DNA of 64,000 nucleotides from assembly GCF_001625215.2 (NCBI RefSeq), contig NC_030385.2, positions 46,649,598 through 46,713,597 on the forward strand, read 5' to 3'. A program made the position numbers and the translations under genes. Shown piece after piece: positions 1 through 11,314 of this stretch. The stretch is from Daucus carota subsp. sativus. Taxonomy: Eukaryota; Streptophyta; Magnoliopsida; Apiales; Apiaceae. The notes beneath the pieces are model-generated. The model ran no database searches. It saw only the letters and a program-made list of their open reading frames with translations, and had not been told where the DNA came from. Each line of letters starts with the position of its first letter. Position 1 is the first letter of the stretch.

Positions 1-223
1 AGCAAGCAGGTTCACAGAAAACATCAAACACGTCCAATATTATGGGAAATTACGTACATACACCGCTGAGCATGACAACCGAAAATCAAAATGTCATGGT
101 TAAAGTGACATTTATCGATCCGATCGGACATGCATTTTATTTAATAATACTACTGCTACAACCAATTATACCAAAGAAGTAGCGAATAGTAGTATTATAT
201 ACAAGTAAGCTGCATGCAGCTCT
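1..223. other. 3' flank of GRP1
   Basis: This stretch lies downstream of the GRP1 stop codon and presumably holds its 3' UTR and polyadenylation region. I see no gene or repeat in it. A similar 3' flank, with a run resembling 'gacatgcattttattta', recurs downstream of GRP2 near 10024, so the two genes share flanking ancestry. Confidence 0.5.
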
Positions 224-904
224 CTAGTTCTGTGGCTTAACTTGAGCAGTTGTGGCCTCAAGTGCTTTTGCTTCAGCTGCAGAGCAACACCTTCCGTGGC
301 AGTAGTGGTAGCATGATCCGCCGTGATGGCCTCCTCCGTTGTTGTAACCTCCTCCTCCGTTGTGGTGGCCTCCTCCGTTGTTGTAACCTCCTCCTCCGTT
401 GTGGTAGCCTCCTCCGTTGTTGTAGCCGCCACCTCCGTTGTGGTAGCCTCCTCCGTTGTTGTAACCGCCTCCTCCGTTGTGGTAGCCGCCTCCGTTGTTG
501 TAACCGCCTCCTCCGTTGTGGTAGCCGCCTCCGTTATTGTAGCCCTCAGCTGCAATTCGAAGTTACATTTGTGTTATTATATATAATAGTCGTTAAATAC
601 CCGTGACGGAACCAAGATTATAAAACAATATGTTTAAATTTATATTTAGCTAAGTTTTCAGGGCAATTCTTACTAAACTTTAACTAGAATTTATAATTTT
701 TAAAAAAATCTGTACCGAATCGTAATTAGCTAGCTCCACTTTGATTCGGCCACTGAGTATACCGTCCTTAATAAATATAACAATTTAAGTAAAAGACTTA
801 CTCTTAGCTGCCGTTTCAGCTAACTCTCTAGCTGCAACTTCTGAGCTAATGAGAAGAGCAAAAGCAATGGACAGACCAAGAAGTAGAAAGATTTTAGAAC
901 CCAT
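224..904 (-). CDS. Secreted glycine-rich protein, GRP1 (tandem-repeat type)
   Basis: Two-exon gene on the minus strand: exon 1 904-802, intron 801-550 (GTAAGT...TTGCAG), exon 2 549-224, predicted 142 aa. Exon 1 encodes a signal peptide beginning MGSKIFLLLGLSIAF and ending in ARELAETAAK. Exon 2 encodes repeats of the form YNNGGG-YHNGGGG, then a Cys cluster (C-YHY-C-HGR-CC) and the tail SAAEAKALEATTAQVKPQN. This architecture matches the plant GRP family (Pfam PF07172), known for small cell-wall or apoplastic proteins often induced by cold, ABA or wounding. In Arabidopsis GRP-3 the Cys-rich C terminus binds the wall-associated kinase WAK1; whether that holds here is unknown. A TATA box sits about 76 bases upstream of the ATG. 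The repeats give open frames on other strands and frames, which are artefacts. It is the copy with the longest Gly-rich part in this window and appears intact. Confidence 0.88.
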
Positions 905-2297
905 ATTTGCTTTCAAGTTGGGGCTTTGTGAAATGAGATGCAAGAGCTGAATGGTGAGAAGAATAGGTGTGTGAGGTTTCTATTTATAGGCTCGGGAAAT
1001 AACTGTAGCTGAAATTAATAATTATGAAATTCAATTTATTTTCATATTTTTAATATACATGGACGACTGCTGGCTTGCTGCAATAACTGCATACAAGTAC
1101 TCCATAGTCCATACAACATGCACTGATAATCACGTTACCGACTTTGTTATGTGCACAGTGTCGTGATCTTCAATTTTGAGTTATATATTATCCGCTCATT
1201 AAATATAATTTATTTATATTTAATATAAAAACTATATATTTAAGTTCAGGCATCAAGCATGCATAACTCGCCAAAATTACTAAGCAGCTACTTGCTAGAT
1301 TGGTTCATGCATACCAATACCGATACGAATACTAGTATCGTGTTTTCATGCATGCATACCGATACTGGTTGATAGTGACAAATTTATCTCAGAGAATGCG
1401 AAAATATATAGAAATGTATTCACAAATAAATAATATAAGCATTACTCCCATTATATTTTACTTATATTTCACAAATATATCGTAATGATAAGATGAGAAG
1501 GATTTTTTGAAGAAACTCTTTAACTATAGTAAGATTCTCTCCATACTTTTTGGACTTTGCCATGTCTAATTAATTTCATCACATTTTTCTCAATATTCTT
1601 TAAACATATACATTTGTTTAGTTTATTTTACAATATTTTTCCATGGAGAAATCAGTATATTTAATATCAACATTTTGTGAGGGCTTAATGATTTTTTGAA
1701 TACTTTTATATTACATATTGTTTTATACAATTTTGATATATTATTATTATTATTATTATTATAGTTGTCTTTTTAACATATACTCCCAACTCATGTATTA
1801 CTTTTTATTTTTGATAGATTTTTAAATGTCAATTATTATTACTTGTATAATTGCTGTTGAGTACGTTTGAAATTCTTATATTGTCTTTAAACAGATAAAT
1901 GTTTTATTAATATCTTTTATATTAACATATCATGAAATATATTTAAAAAGTTATTATTTTTATTGATTTTTTATGTTGAAATCCATGACACTTTCCATCA
2001 AATTGAAAATCACTTTTTTGCCCCCAACATTATGAAAGATTTGCTTTCTCTAATAATAATTTTTAAATCAAAACTCTCAAAATTCACCAATGTCAAACTG
2101 TATCCTGAATTGTTGCAACATCATCACATCGATCGAAGAAGATATATAAACATGCAAAGACATCTTATATGAGATTATTTTTTGCGCCACGATATACAGG
2201 GAGTTAATTTTTTTGGAAAAAGTCATACTAATTTGTGTGAACGCTATACAACTGTCCTAGGTGGCCCAATATCCTTGCTTAAAAATGACTCTGACAT
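905..2297. other. GRP1 upstream region, no gene seen
   Basis: AT-rich intergenic DNA. It holds the GRP1 promoter, palindromic 'catgcatgcat'-type motifs near 1270-1360, and a short ATT microsatellite at about 1741-1762. The open frame at 1963-2172 has no recognisable features and is probably chance. Confidence 0.6.
980..989 (-). promoter_or_regulatory. TATA box of GRP1
   Basis: On the minus strand this reads CTATAAATAG, 76-85 bases upstream of the GRP1 start. The same decamer lies at a similar place upstream of GRP2, GRP3 and GRP4, so the core promoter has been copied with the gene. Confidence 0.7.
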
Positions 2298-2540
2298 TGG
2301 GCGCTTGGGTGGGTTTAAAATAAATGTTTCTTGTTTAAAATAAAAAAGTAAAATAGAAGTTAGAAGCAAGTTAAGACTTATAAATGATTAAAGTGTTTGA
2401 AAAATAAGTGGAAGTTATGAAACAAAATGTAGCATTCCTAACTTTCTACAAGTGCTTCTTATTTTTTATACAAACAGTACGAATAAGTGTTTATAACTTA
2501 TAAACTCGGAAGCTAGCTTTTAAAGGTAAACAAACACCCA
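2298..2540. mobile_element. Short TIR element (MITE-like), copy 1
   Basis: About 243 bp bounded by inverted ends TGGGCGCTTG and CAAACACCCA, with a possible 3-bp duplication CAT on each side. The interior is AT-rich and non-coding. A diverged second copy follows at about 3491-3730, and a right-end fragment seems present near 23715-23800. I infer a non-autonomous DNA transposon; the 3-bp duplication would suit a PIF/Harbinger type, but this is uncertain. Confidence 0.6.
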
Positions 2541-3490
2541 CATTATTGATCCGGTTCTGGACAAATAATACTGGAATCCCGGTTTTTGAAAGTCAAAGAA
2601 GTCGGTAGTGACATTTATGAGACGGTGTGTGTTGGCAGGCAATGGAGGTCGAGTTCGAATTATCAAATAGTACAAAATCTCATTAACACGAGATTGTCAA
2701 GTTGCATGCAGCCGACGCAAAAATCTCAATAAATTTACTTCGATTTGGATTTGGTCCACCGGTTCCGTAGTCGGGCTTTCTTCTATTATTTTGACTTATG
2801 AGTCAGTACAGTTCGCCGGCCCGTTGAATTGTTCATAGATCATTTTTTCCGTTTTTAATCTACTGTGTGTCCCCTTTTAATCTCTTTCACGTAGAAGGAT
2901 TAGACAACAATTATTGCTATTTTTGTCACAATTTAATTAATATTATATTTTGGAGATTACTCTTTTTTATTGAACTTCTGTTTATTCTATTTTGACGTAT
3001 TAAAGTAATATAATAAAGTATTAGAAATAAATAAAATATATAGGTGATAGGAATTAGACACAGATGCATATTACAATTATTTAAGAAGTTAACTGCTGAA
3101 ATGAGCTCTGTCATAAACTTCATGTCGAAGAGGCTTAGTGTTAAAAATGTGAGAAATAATTATTGCAATATTTATGAAATACTGATCTCCTGTAGTTTCT
3201 CAAATATAAAAAATGATTAGAGATATTTAATGTTTTAAGAAATTATTAGCAAATTATTGTGCTGCAATTTATAAATTATAATTTAAATCAAACTTACATG
3301 GGAACATTGTTAGACTTGTAAACGATCTAAATTTTAAAGTCAGCATAAAACCATGGGGCAACATTAAATTCAAAAACCGACTGAAAGCTGAAAATTTCGG
3401 AATAGATATGTTTATGTTAGTCTAAAGGTTGATTTGCAGTGTATTAAAATAATATATTTGATATAAAGTGAAAAACTATGAGACCGTTTG
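2541..3490. other. Intergenic, remnant of GRP upstream duplication
   Basis: No gene. The part near 2695-2790 ('aagttgcatgcagcc' followed by a 'ggttccgta' run) resembles the block at 12145-12235 upstream of GRP2. This suggests that long 5' flanks were duplicated together with the GRP genes. Confidence 0.45.
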
Positions 3491-3730
3491 AGTATGAGAT
3501 CGTTCGGGTGAGTTTAAAATAAGTGTTTATTGTTTAAAATAAAGAAGTGAAATAGAAGTTAGAAACAAGTTAAGATTTATAAGTGATTAAAGTGTTTAAA
3601 AAAGAAGTGTAAGTAATAAAACAAAAATTAACATTCTCAGCTTATTATTAATACTTGTTGATTTCTTGCACAAGCGATACGAATAAATATTTCTAACTTA
3701 TAAATCCAGAAACCGAGTTTAAAAAACTAG
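3491..3730. mobile_element. Short TIR element, diverged copy 2
   Basis: Aligns by eye with the element at 2298-2540 over most of its length, sharing the internal run 'taaaatagaagttaga' with small differences. The terminal inverted repeats are eroded. Confidence 0.5.
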
Positions 3731-4416
3731 CTCAAAATTCCCCCAATGAGTACATTGACGCAGCAAATCTTCGTGTATCATATCGGTTCGCAATGGCATA
3801 TTCGCATATTTGTTTTCTGTGATTAGAGTGCCGACACTATATTATTTTACGTATTGTCTGCTAGGATGTTAAACGATTATCATCATCGCTAATTCAAATT
3901 TTTTTTTTTTTTGTCACAGCTAATTCAATGTTAATTGTCCGAAAAACCAAAAGTTTTTCGTGAGGTTCATTCAGAGATCTAATATTACAAGTTCAATTGT
4001 GTAATTAAGGGGGACTGTAAGTTGGGTTGAGTGAGTTGAATTTAATAAATTGAGCTGGAATTTTTTTTTTTTTTTGAAACTAATTGAGCTTGAGTTTTAA
4101 TTATGAGTTCAGCGGTTCTTTAAAATTATTTATATGGGTGTGAAATAAATATGAGTTCAAAGACCTTTTGAGACTGTTGTAACAATTGTAACAGTGATAA
4201 ATGTATTCACTCTCCAATGTACTCTAGCTCCCAAGAGTAGTTTTACGTGTATAAAATTGAATATAGAATTTGAATAAAATAATATAATAACCTATTTAGA
4301 TGAGATATTACAGTTACTATTCTCTCCGTTCCTCACTAGCGGCGGGTTATATTCGATCCAGGAATTGTCCGATTCCTGAAATTTTATAAATATTCGTTGT
4401 ATGATTTATAATCAAA
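3731..4416. other. Intergenic, no gene seen
   Basis: AT-rich DNA with two poly-T tracts (about 3900-3912 and 4061-4074). I see nothing else that can be supported. Confidence 0.5.
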
Positions 4417-4743
4417 CTAGCTTATAGCCCGTGCAAGGCACGAGAACTTTTTAATTATTTATAAACTTTTTAAATATATTGTAAGTGGTGTGAAAGAATT
4501 TAATTTATAAATAATAAATTAAAATTTTTCATTTAAATAAATTTTGAAATTATGATTTGTTTGTAAGTCAGAACTATTGTAAAAATATATAGGTTCTACT
4601 TGTTTCTGTAAAAAAAACTGGTTACATATGTTGGATCATCCGACGATGCGGTATAAAATATACCGTCACACTCATTAATGGCTTCAAGTAAACTATTGTA
4701 ATCAAACCATTACTTTTCTGTTATGTATCATGCCAAAGTATTA

Positions 4744-5047
4744 CTCCCTTCGTCTCTATTTATCTGTCCACTTTGGAAGTAAAATTTTATCCCTATTTAT
4801 CTGTCCATTTATACTTTCAAAACTAATTTAATGATAGTTTTTCAAATATATCTCCATAATATCAATTTTCAAGGCTTGACTTATTTAAAACTTGGTTGAA
4901 TTCATGTTTTCAAGACATAAAGTAGGGGTTTTCCACCATTTTCAAAATATTAATTAGAAGTATTTAATGAAAAAGTTCATACAATCAATTATTTCTTGGT
5001 ATGTGTTTTTTTTTCCAAAATGGACAGATAAAAAGGGACGGAGGGAG
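4744..5047. mobile_element. Stowaway-like MITE, family A
   Basis: About 304 bp with ends CTCCCTTCGTC / GACGGAGGGAG and TA on both sides. It belongs to the same subfamily as 31331-31632 and 32145-32368, which share the interior with 'actatcattaaattagttttgaaag' type sequence in one or the other orientation. Non-coding. Confidence 0.85.
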
Positions 5048-5166
5048 TATATTTTTTCTATAAAATTTTAATATATATTGAGAAGAATATGTGACATCAA
5101 CTTCCATTAGATTTTATTTATAAATGTATTTTATATAAGAATTATTATAATATGATTTAAATCTGG

Positions 5167-5378
5167 CTTACTAATTTTAAAATATATTTGATAAAAATAA
5201 TTTTGTGACAGTGCGATTTATATGATTCTACAATTAAAACTGGTAGAAAATATTTATTTTGAATTAAAATATCCGACTTATTAATTTTAAAATGTATTAG
5301 ATAAAAATAATTTTGTGACGGTGCAATTTATATGATTCTACAGTTAAAGCTGATAGGAAATATTTATCTTGTATTAAA
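5167..5378. repeat. Tandem duplication, period about 110 bp
   Basis: Two adjacent, diverged copies (about 5167-5276 and 5277-5378), each containing 'gataaaaataattttgtgac' and 'atttatatgattctaca'. They lie within the Helitron-like element. Confidence 0.7.
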
Positions 5379-5595
5379 AAAAATCATAAACATGTGAAAG
5401 ACAAAATTTGTTTTGGATTCAGAAAAGGAATTATAAACATGCATATCAGTTGCCTTATAGAATTAGAAGTTAATTTTGTTCTAATCTAACGGTATTTATT
5501 TGTTCAATATACGATCCAACGGATGATAAGTTTTTGGATCATGTGACCATGCGACCAAATTATCTCCCTTAAGCTTATTATATATAAGTATATAA

Positions 5596-5738
5596 TATGT
5601 TAGGTAGATCAAGTGGTTGTGGTCCTAGTATAATTTCCGAAAAAGTCATGTTCTATTTTTTATGTACTCCTTTTTTCAAAGTTTACATTGGGGGGTTTTA
5701 GTATGCATTTTAATACATTTATAAAATATAGTTTAATA
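5596..5738. other. Short spacer between elements
   Basis: AT-rich spacer between the Helitron-like remnant and the Emigrant-like MITE. No feature seen. Confidence 0.4.
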
Positions 5739-6238
5739 CAGTAAAAATTCTATAAATTAATAATGTCGGGACCAGAGAAATTTATTAATTTAAAGAGTTA
5801 TTAATTTATCGATAAATCAATAATTATTAATTTAAAGAGTTTTGAATCGATTATACTTTACATACCAAACAAAAGGGTAAATCAGTCGATGCCTCTTGGA
5901 ATTACATTGCTGCGAACCTTAGGACTCAACGTAAATTAGTAAGTACTGTGTTCATATGTATTGGAAATCAATAATGATTTTTGAAGTACTGTACAGAAAA
6001 TGTAGACAAGAGGAATGGATGTGTTCAATGCACGGTATTCTTAAGCAAGTTTTTATGAATTATTAATTTATGATTTTCTTGGGACCTAAAATTATAAAGG
6101 AATCTTCCGAAAAATTATTATCTTATTATTTTATTGAGTTTTTTAATTTTTAACATTGGCCCAGGTCGGGACCGGACAAATTTATTATCTTAGAGAGTTT
6201 ATTAATTTACCGAGTATTAATTTAAAGAGTTTCTACTG
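5739..6238. mobile_element. Emigrant-like (Tc1/mariner-pogo type) MITE
   Basis: 500 bp with ends CAGTAAAAATTCTATAAATT and, inverted, CAGTAGAAACTCTTTAAATT, flanked by TA on each side. This terminal sequence closely resembles the Arabidopsis Emigrant MITE ends (CAGTAAAACCTCTATAAATT). It contains sub-terminal inverted segments with 'gtcgggacc'. No transposase frame is intact. Confidence 0.82.
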
Positions 6239-7358
6239 TAAAATATATAAAAAAAATTTCTCTTCTTAATAAAAAGTTAATGCTTGAATATTTATAATAA
6301 AAAGAAAATTTTAAAAACAAAGTTATGAAATGTGTTTTATATGCGTACTAAAATGCGTTTAAATAATGTAAAAAACTGTAAACTGAATTACAGAGACCAA
6401 GGGAATATTACTTATGTGAAAATACACTCGTATCATTCAAAATTCAACACATATTATTTTATTAAAGATCTGTTATCAAATTATATGCGAAACATTTTCT
6501 TCCTCGCAAACAGCTCAATTGGATATGCCATCCTCCTTCTGCTACTTTCGCATTATTTTGGTGCCAGAAATTATAAATATTATCCGAACTGTTTTTATGC
6601 AGAAGAAATCAAATGAAGTAGACAGGCTGACAGGGTCCTTTAATAAGTTGGACTTGCTCTCAACGGGACCATAATCGTACATCGCTCCAACGTGCAGTAA
6701 CTATTGTGGATCATATGTACACTCGTACTTATCCATTAGCGTGTCGCAACAAGGATGGCAGCATGTAACAACTTGTCTGTATAGTAGGGTACCTTAGGGC
6801 ACAAATTATTCACCGGAATAAAAATGAAATTTTTAACGAAATTAAATATCCCAATACTTATACACACACATATGACATATCGTCAAGAATATTCCATCAA
6901 CAACCTGTTTTTGAGTTGCATGTGAAAATTTAGACACGTAAATATTATTTTCGTCGATGTTAGTAAATTTCATAGAGATTCAAAGAAATTCCCATCTTAC
7001 ACAATCCTGGCCATATACTTTTCCGAAGCTAGCTTTGTTTTTATAATTAAGACACCCACCTTTCACGAAACATCGACATTTATAAAAACAGTGGGTGGTG
7101 ACAGGTGATATCAGAGATATCATTAGCTAAAGTAGTTTTGTTGTTACTGTAAAAAAATATCCTCAATCAAATTATTAAGAATTACGTAAAGAAAAAAAAA
7201 AGCATAAGTAAAAGCGGAAACCAAACAACCCCGCCCCTGGTATAATGTGCCTCCTTGGGCACCTCCCGTCAAGGAAATATTAAACCCTTATATTTTAGAA
7301 AAATTATATTTTTATATCTTTTCCGATATAAATGTTTTTTTTAAGAAAAGGAGATAAT
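6239..7358. other. Intergenic, no gene supported
   Basis: The 94-codon open frame at 6332-6616 starts in AT-rich sequence, has no recognisable domain and no sign of splicing, and is probably chance. The rest is AT-rich intergenic DNA; 7215-7270 is a short GC-richer patch of unknown nature. Confidence 0.5.
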
Positions 7359-7960
7359 TCAATAAATAATGGCCATACGGCATCTACAAGAATGATCGAG
7401 TTGAACAAACATAGAAAAAATTAACATGCCTGTCTTCATACCTAAGATGAGACAAATAAGCGATGTTGAAATTGACGATGGTACATGTATAAATCCTTGC
7501 TCTGTGTTCACCATCTTTTCCAAAAACTCCGTTTGAGCTATCGACCACAAATGCAATTCCCGAAAGGCTTTATCGATGAATCCAAACCACTCTCACAAAA
7601 GGAGAGAAAAATCACACACTCTCACCAGGGAGAGAAATCAAACTATAATCAAAACAAACTAAAACAATTAGATCTGCACCACGACGCTCAGGAGATAATC
7701 GATCCACTCACAAATCCAAAAAAGCTTCTGGAAGTGAATAAGAACGAAAATTGAAAGTTTCGGTGATATAGATCTAAGAAAACTTTCTCCGAAGATGGAG
7801 ATTTATTAAGAAACTCAATGAAAAAGCAAGAACAATCAAAAACTAGCAATCAAACGGAAAGATTTGGGGCTTTCCACCAGAAACCGATGGAAGCCCCGTC
7901 GGAGATGAAAAGAGGAGGCGGCTAGAGAGAAGAGAGAAAAAAAAAACTAGGGTTTTATCC
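7359..7960 (-). other. 5'-leader-like segment of an unknown transcribed unit or LINE
   Basis: Read on the minus strand this begins with AAAACCCTAG, then a long CT-rich run, then GC-richer text. It leads to an open frame (7556-7359, 65 codons, starting MHLWSIAQTEFLEKMVNTEQ). Such a leader is typical of plant mRNA 5' ends or of LINE 5' UTRs. Base composition differs sharply from both flanks. No domain is recognisable and no downstream exons were found, so it may be a captured or broken fragment. Confidence 0.3.
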
Positions 7961-8775
7961 GATTAACGTATTTTTTGCGATATAAATGTTAAAAGTGTTT
8001 CGTAAATATTGCTTGACAAAAAAAATAAAGAGTTAGTTTGGAAAAAGGTAGAGTTTTATATATTTTCTCCCGAAATTAGTCTTTTTTTTCTGAAAAATTA
8101 GACCAGACAAATTGTCCCTAACATTTTGAAATTGTTAATTTACCATATTTCTCGTTTTATTTTTATTGTCTCCCTGATATAAATAAATTAAATGTTATTA
8201 ATTATTTTCATAAATTATTAGAAAAAGAACAAATTTAAAATGAAATTTTATAATCTATTAATTTAATATGAATGATAAGTACTTTACGACAAAGAAATAA
8301 GCAACATAGGAGTAAAGTTTTCTAAAGTAACCAAAAGAAATTGTATAGAATAAAGCATATTCTTGTGTTTGTCTTACACATGAGTTGAAAATAAGCAAGA
8401 TTATGTTGACAAAACAAATCAGAAACACGATAAGACTGTGGGTCTACCTGCAATGATAACCACAGCTTCAGACGATCTCGATCTCTCGAGTCTCAAGCTC
8501 CCTTGGGGCAATAATGAACGATAGCATGCAGCCAACATGCTTCATTTTACTTTCATCTTTCGCTGATCAAATGAGCAAGGCTAGACGTGGAGAATTATAT
8601 ACCAAAATTTTGTATATAATCAGATGATAATTGGTGTGTAATTATTTTATTTGAGATTGTTAATATGAATATAAGAGTTCATTTTAATTAAAATCCGTCA
8701 GTCATTATGTACACAATTCTATTTACCAAGCAATTTTTCCTGGCAAATCTCAATCTCCTCTCTATTTAATTAATA
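7961..8775. other. Intergenic, no gene seen
   Basis: AT-rich DNA. A stretch at 8440-8560 ('cgatctctcgagtctcaagc', then 'gcatgcagccaacatgc') resembles other GRP-flank segments such as 13170-13200, again suggesting flank duplication. Nothing else seen. Confidence 0.4.
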
Positions 8776-8995
8776 CTCCTTCTATTTAAATTTCAGACAA
8801 TTCGTCTCCCATTGAATTGCATGCATTTATTTTTTGACACATTTTTTAAAACTTAGTTAAAGTGTAGTTTATTTTCTAATTTTTTTGAATAAAATTTTGA
8901 TAATTAAAATTTTATTTTAAATGGGAAAAATTTATAAAAAAATATGAAATTATATTTTATAAAAACCTACGTTACTTCCACGGGGATGGAGGGAG
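8776..8995. mobile_element. Stowaway-like MITE
   Basis: About 220 bp with ends CTCCTTCTATTT / GGGGATGGAGGGAG and TA on both sides. Non-coding, AT-rich. Confidence 0.7.
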
Positions 8996-9096
8996 TAATA
9001 TATTGTGCGAGGCTAATTTTTTTAATGATTATTGTTAGTTTGTAGGAAACATTATTATATAAAAATTTCTTAAATAATTAATTATATGTTTATTAT

Positions 9097-9471
9097 GGAG
9101 ACCATTTTATTGGAGACCGTGGAGACCATTTATGTTCTGCAATCAAAACACTATAAAATACATTATTTTGTGAAGTATGTTCAACAAATATCATGTATTC
9201 ATTAAAATTGTTGAAGATCATCAATGTTTCATAAGTATATAATGTATGTTCTGCAAGTTGAACAATGTCCTGCAAACTAAATATATTTCGTACAATATAA
9301 TATTTTGTAATGTTCTACATGCGAAAACTTATATGATATTTAAGATTTTAAAGTGAAATAATGATTTTGTACAACATGATGTGCAAAACTATACCTTTTG
9401 CAATGTTTTTATGCAATATTTCATTTGCAGAACATAAGTGGTCTCCACGGTCTCTAACGAAAGTGGTCTCC
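9097..9471. mobile_element. MITE with about 46-bp terminal inverted repeats
   Basis: The left end 9097-9142 (GGAGACCATTTTATTGGAGA...) and the right end 9425-9471 are inverted copies with few mismatches, both containing GGAGACCGTGGAGACCA and TATGTTCTGCAA. The interior is rich in short 'gttctgcaa/gttcaac' motifs and non-coding. The right end abuts a long TA microsatellite. No clear target duplication was found, so the true end may lie a few bases outside. Confidence 0.78.
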
Positions 9472-9483
9472 AAAAGAACTTTA

Positions 9484-9488
<5 letters not shown>

Positions 9489-9578
<90 letters not shown>
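9489..9578. repeat. (TA)n microsatellite, about 90 bp
   Basis: An uninterrupted TA dinucleotide tract next to the right end of the TIR element at 9097-9471. Open frames of alternating Tyr/Ile across it on both strands are artefacts. Confidence 0.97.
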
Positions 9579-9581
<3 letters not shown>

Positions 9582-10139
9582 GAAATTAAATTTTAAAATC
9601 AAATTAAGTAAATAAATAAATAATTTAGAATTTTCAAGACTACTCTAATTACTACTCATAAGCTGGAAGTTATTTTTCGATTATCTTCCGACAAAAAGCT
9701 TACCAGTTATTCAGATCTCCAGTAAAGTTCCATCTCTCTATTACATTTCAGACTTGTGTGTAGGAACAATGTGAGTAGTATACATAGTTGATAGTTCCAA
9801 TCTCCTTCCGTAAATACGTACGGTCATTATTAGCCTGAATTGTAAATTATTCAGTCTAACCGAAACATTTTGAAAACTTCGAACAAGTCCATTGTATAGC
9901 AAGTTTTACAACATAATAATACGTACATATACGGTTTAGAATCCAAACACAAGAAAACAGAAGCAGAAGCATCGCAACCAAATATCGAAATGTCATTATT
10001 ACATGACATCTGTCAATTCGACCGGACATGCATTTTATTTATAAGTACTCAGTACTACTAATCAAATGCTACCACTTATACTTATACATGATTAAGAAGT
10101 AGCTAGTAGTATCTGATGCACGCATGCAGATGGAGTCCT
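9579..10139. other. GRP2 3' flank, no gene seen
   Basis: Intergenic DNA. The stretch 9990-10130 resembles 60-220 downstream of GRP1, including 'cgaaatgtcat' and 'gacatgcattttattta' words, so it is part of a duplicated 3' flank. Confidence 0.5.
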
Positions 10140-10577
10140 CTAGTTCTGAGGCTTCACTTGAGCGGCCTCAAGTGCTTTTGCCTCAGCTGCAGAGCAACAA
10201 CTACCATGGCAGTAGTGGTGGCACCCTCCGTGGCCACCGCCTCCGTGATGGCTTCCTCCGTGGCCACCGCCTCCGTGGTAGTGGCCGCCGCCACCGCCTC
10301 CGTGGTAGCCACCGTCTAGACTAGCTCCCTCAGCTGCAATTCAATAATGGATTATTAGGCATGCATTAACTTAAATAATTAAGGACGTATTTATATGAAA
10401 CAGACGTTTTATATTCGTTATTTGACAAAATATAATTACGTATTTTCTGGAAAAAATAAGTCCTCTAACTAGAAACTTACTAGTAGTTTCGGATAAATCT
10501 CTAGCTGCAACTTCTGAGCTGATGAGAAGAGCAAAAGCAATTGACAGACCAAGTAGAAGAAAGATTTTGGAACCCAT
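10140..10577 (-). CDS. Secreted glycine-rich protein, GRP2 (GGGGHY type)
   Basis: Two exons on the minus strand: exon 1 10577-10481, intron 10480-10334, exon 2 10333-10140, predicted 96 aa. The signal peptide is MGSKIFLLLGLSIAFALLI and the start is fixed by alignment to its paralogues. Exon 2 encodes a Gly/His-rich stretch (GGYHGGGGGGHYHGGGG), the Cys cluster C-HHY-C-HGS-CC and the tail SAAEAKALEAAQVKPQN, two residues shorter than in GRP1. The splice phase (1) and sites match GRP1. As a PF07172-type protein it should be exported to the cell wall. A TATA box lies at 10664-10673. It appears intact. Confidence 0.87.
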
Positions 10578-11071
10578 TTTTGCTTTCGACTTCGTATTCT
10601 ATGAAATCAAATGCAAGAGCTGAAAGATGAGAATAACTAATGCAGTTCACTTCCTATTTATAGACTCGGGAAAATTAACTGTAGGTTAAAATCTGGTGTT
10701 TTACAAGGTTCATAAATTTCTTTATTCACCTTTAAATTTATCTGAAAATCAATATATAAATTATTTACATTACACATGTGCATGCATGGTGGTCTACTAG
10801 AACGTGGTTGGGTGTTGGAAAACACTGCTGACTTTTCTTCGTAAAAATCTGTCGAGTTTATCTCGATGATTGCCTTAGCGTTGGCCCGCAAATCTTGTCT
10901 CGCAAGATTTTAATCTATTATTTTGAAATTTTTAACTCTAGTTCAGATAAGGCAATGTCCATAAATACATAAGCTGTCCCTATATTATCATTGTACAAGA
11001 CATGGACTTTAAATAAATACAGTTTCTGAGCTATGTTTCGTTTACGCAGTTATACCAGCTTAAATGTTTTA
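10578..11071. other. GRP2 upstream region
   Basis: Holds the GRP2 core promoter. No other gene seen; the open frame at 10658-10891 overlaps the promoter and has no recognisable domain. Confidence 0.5.
10664..10673 (-). promoter_or_regulatory. TATA box of GRP2
   Basis: CTATAAATAG on the minus strand, about 87-96 bases upstream of the start codon. The next upstream bases ('gactcgggaaa' on plus) match the GRP1 promoter, showing that the promoter is shared by descent. Confidence 0.7.
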
Positions 11072-11314
11072 CTCCCTCCGTCCCCCTGAGTAGTATACAT
11101 TAGGGGACGCGGCGCAGACTTTAATGCTCCTGCAAAGTGTAGTTGTGCAATCTTTTTTTTAATTTTTTTTTCTGAATTAAAATTTGGATGTTATGCTTTT
11201 ATACAGAAAAAGAAAATCTCAAAAATAAATTACAAAATTATATTTTATAAGAGTATTGAAATGCGTGTCGAGCAATGAAAAAGAAACGTATAAAATTAAA
11301 TGGGACAGAGAAAG
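11072..11314. mobile_element. Stowaway-like MITE, family B
   Basis: About 243 bp with ends CTCCCTCCGTCCCC / TGGGACAGAGAAAG, flanked by a 3' TA. The interior ('gcgcagactttaatgctcct') matches the elements at 14569-14819 and 13890-14137 in one orientation or the other. Non-coding. Confidence 0.8.

Larger units (their letters stand above)
4417..5595 (-). mobile_element. Helitron-like non-autonomous element, minus orientation
   Basis: The plus-strand left edge is CTAG followed by a hairpin-forming segment (GCCCGTGCAAGGCACG). Read on the minus strand this is a classic Helitron 3' end: hairpin, then CTAG, then host T. The proposed 5' end near 5595 (minus strand TATACTTATATATAATAAGC) resembles the 5' ends of the other Helitrons in this window but lacks a clean TC, so that boundary is tentative. 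A Stowaway-like MITE sits inside it (4744-5047), as does a roughly 110-bp tandem duplication (5167-5378). No helicase or Rep coding is visible. Confidence 0.55.

Noticed and set aside
166-606. Long open frames rich in TTEE (minus) and SSVVV / LLRCC (plus) over GRP1 exon 2
   Set aside because: They are other-frame readings of the Gly-Tyr-Asn repeat codons; only the frame that gives YNNGGG joins exon 1 in phase and ends in the family tail.
6332-6616. 94-codon open frame
   Set aside because: No domain, no signal peptide, AT-driven composition; best taken as chance.
9348-9615. Open frames of alternating Ile-Tyr on both strands
   Set aside because: Pure consequence of the TA microsatellite.
10658-10891. 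77-codon open frame upstream of GRP2
   Set aside because: It overlaps the GRP2 TATA box and promoter and has no recognisable features.
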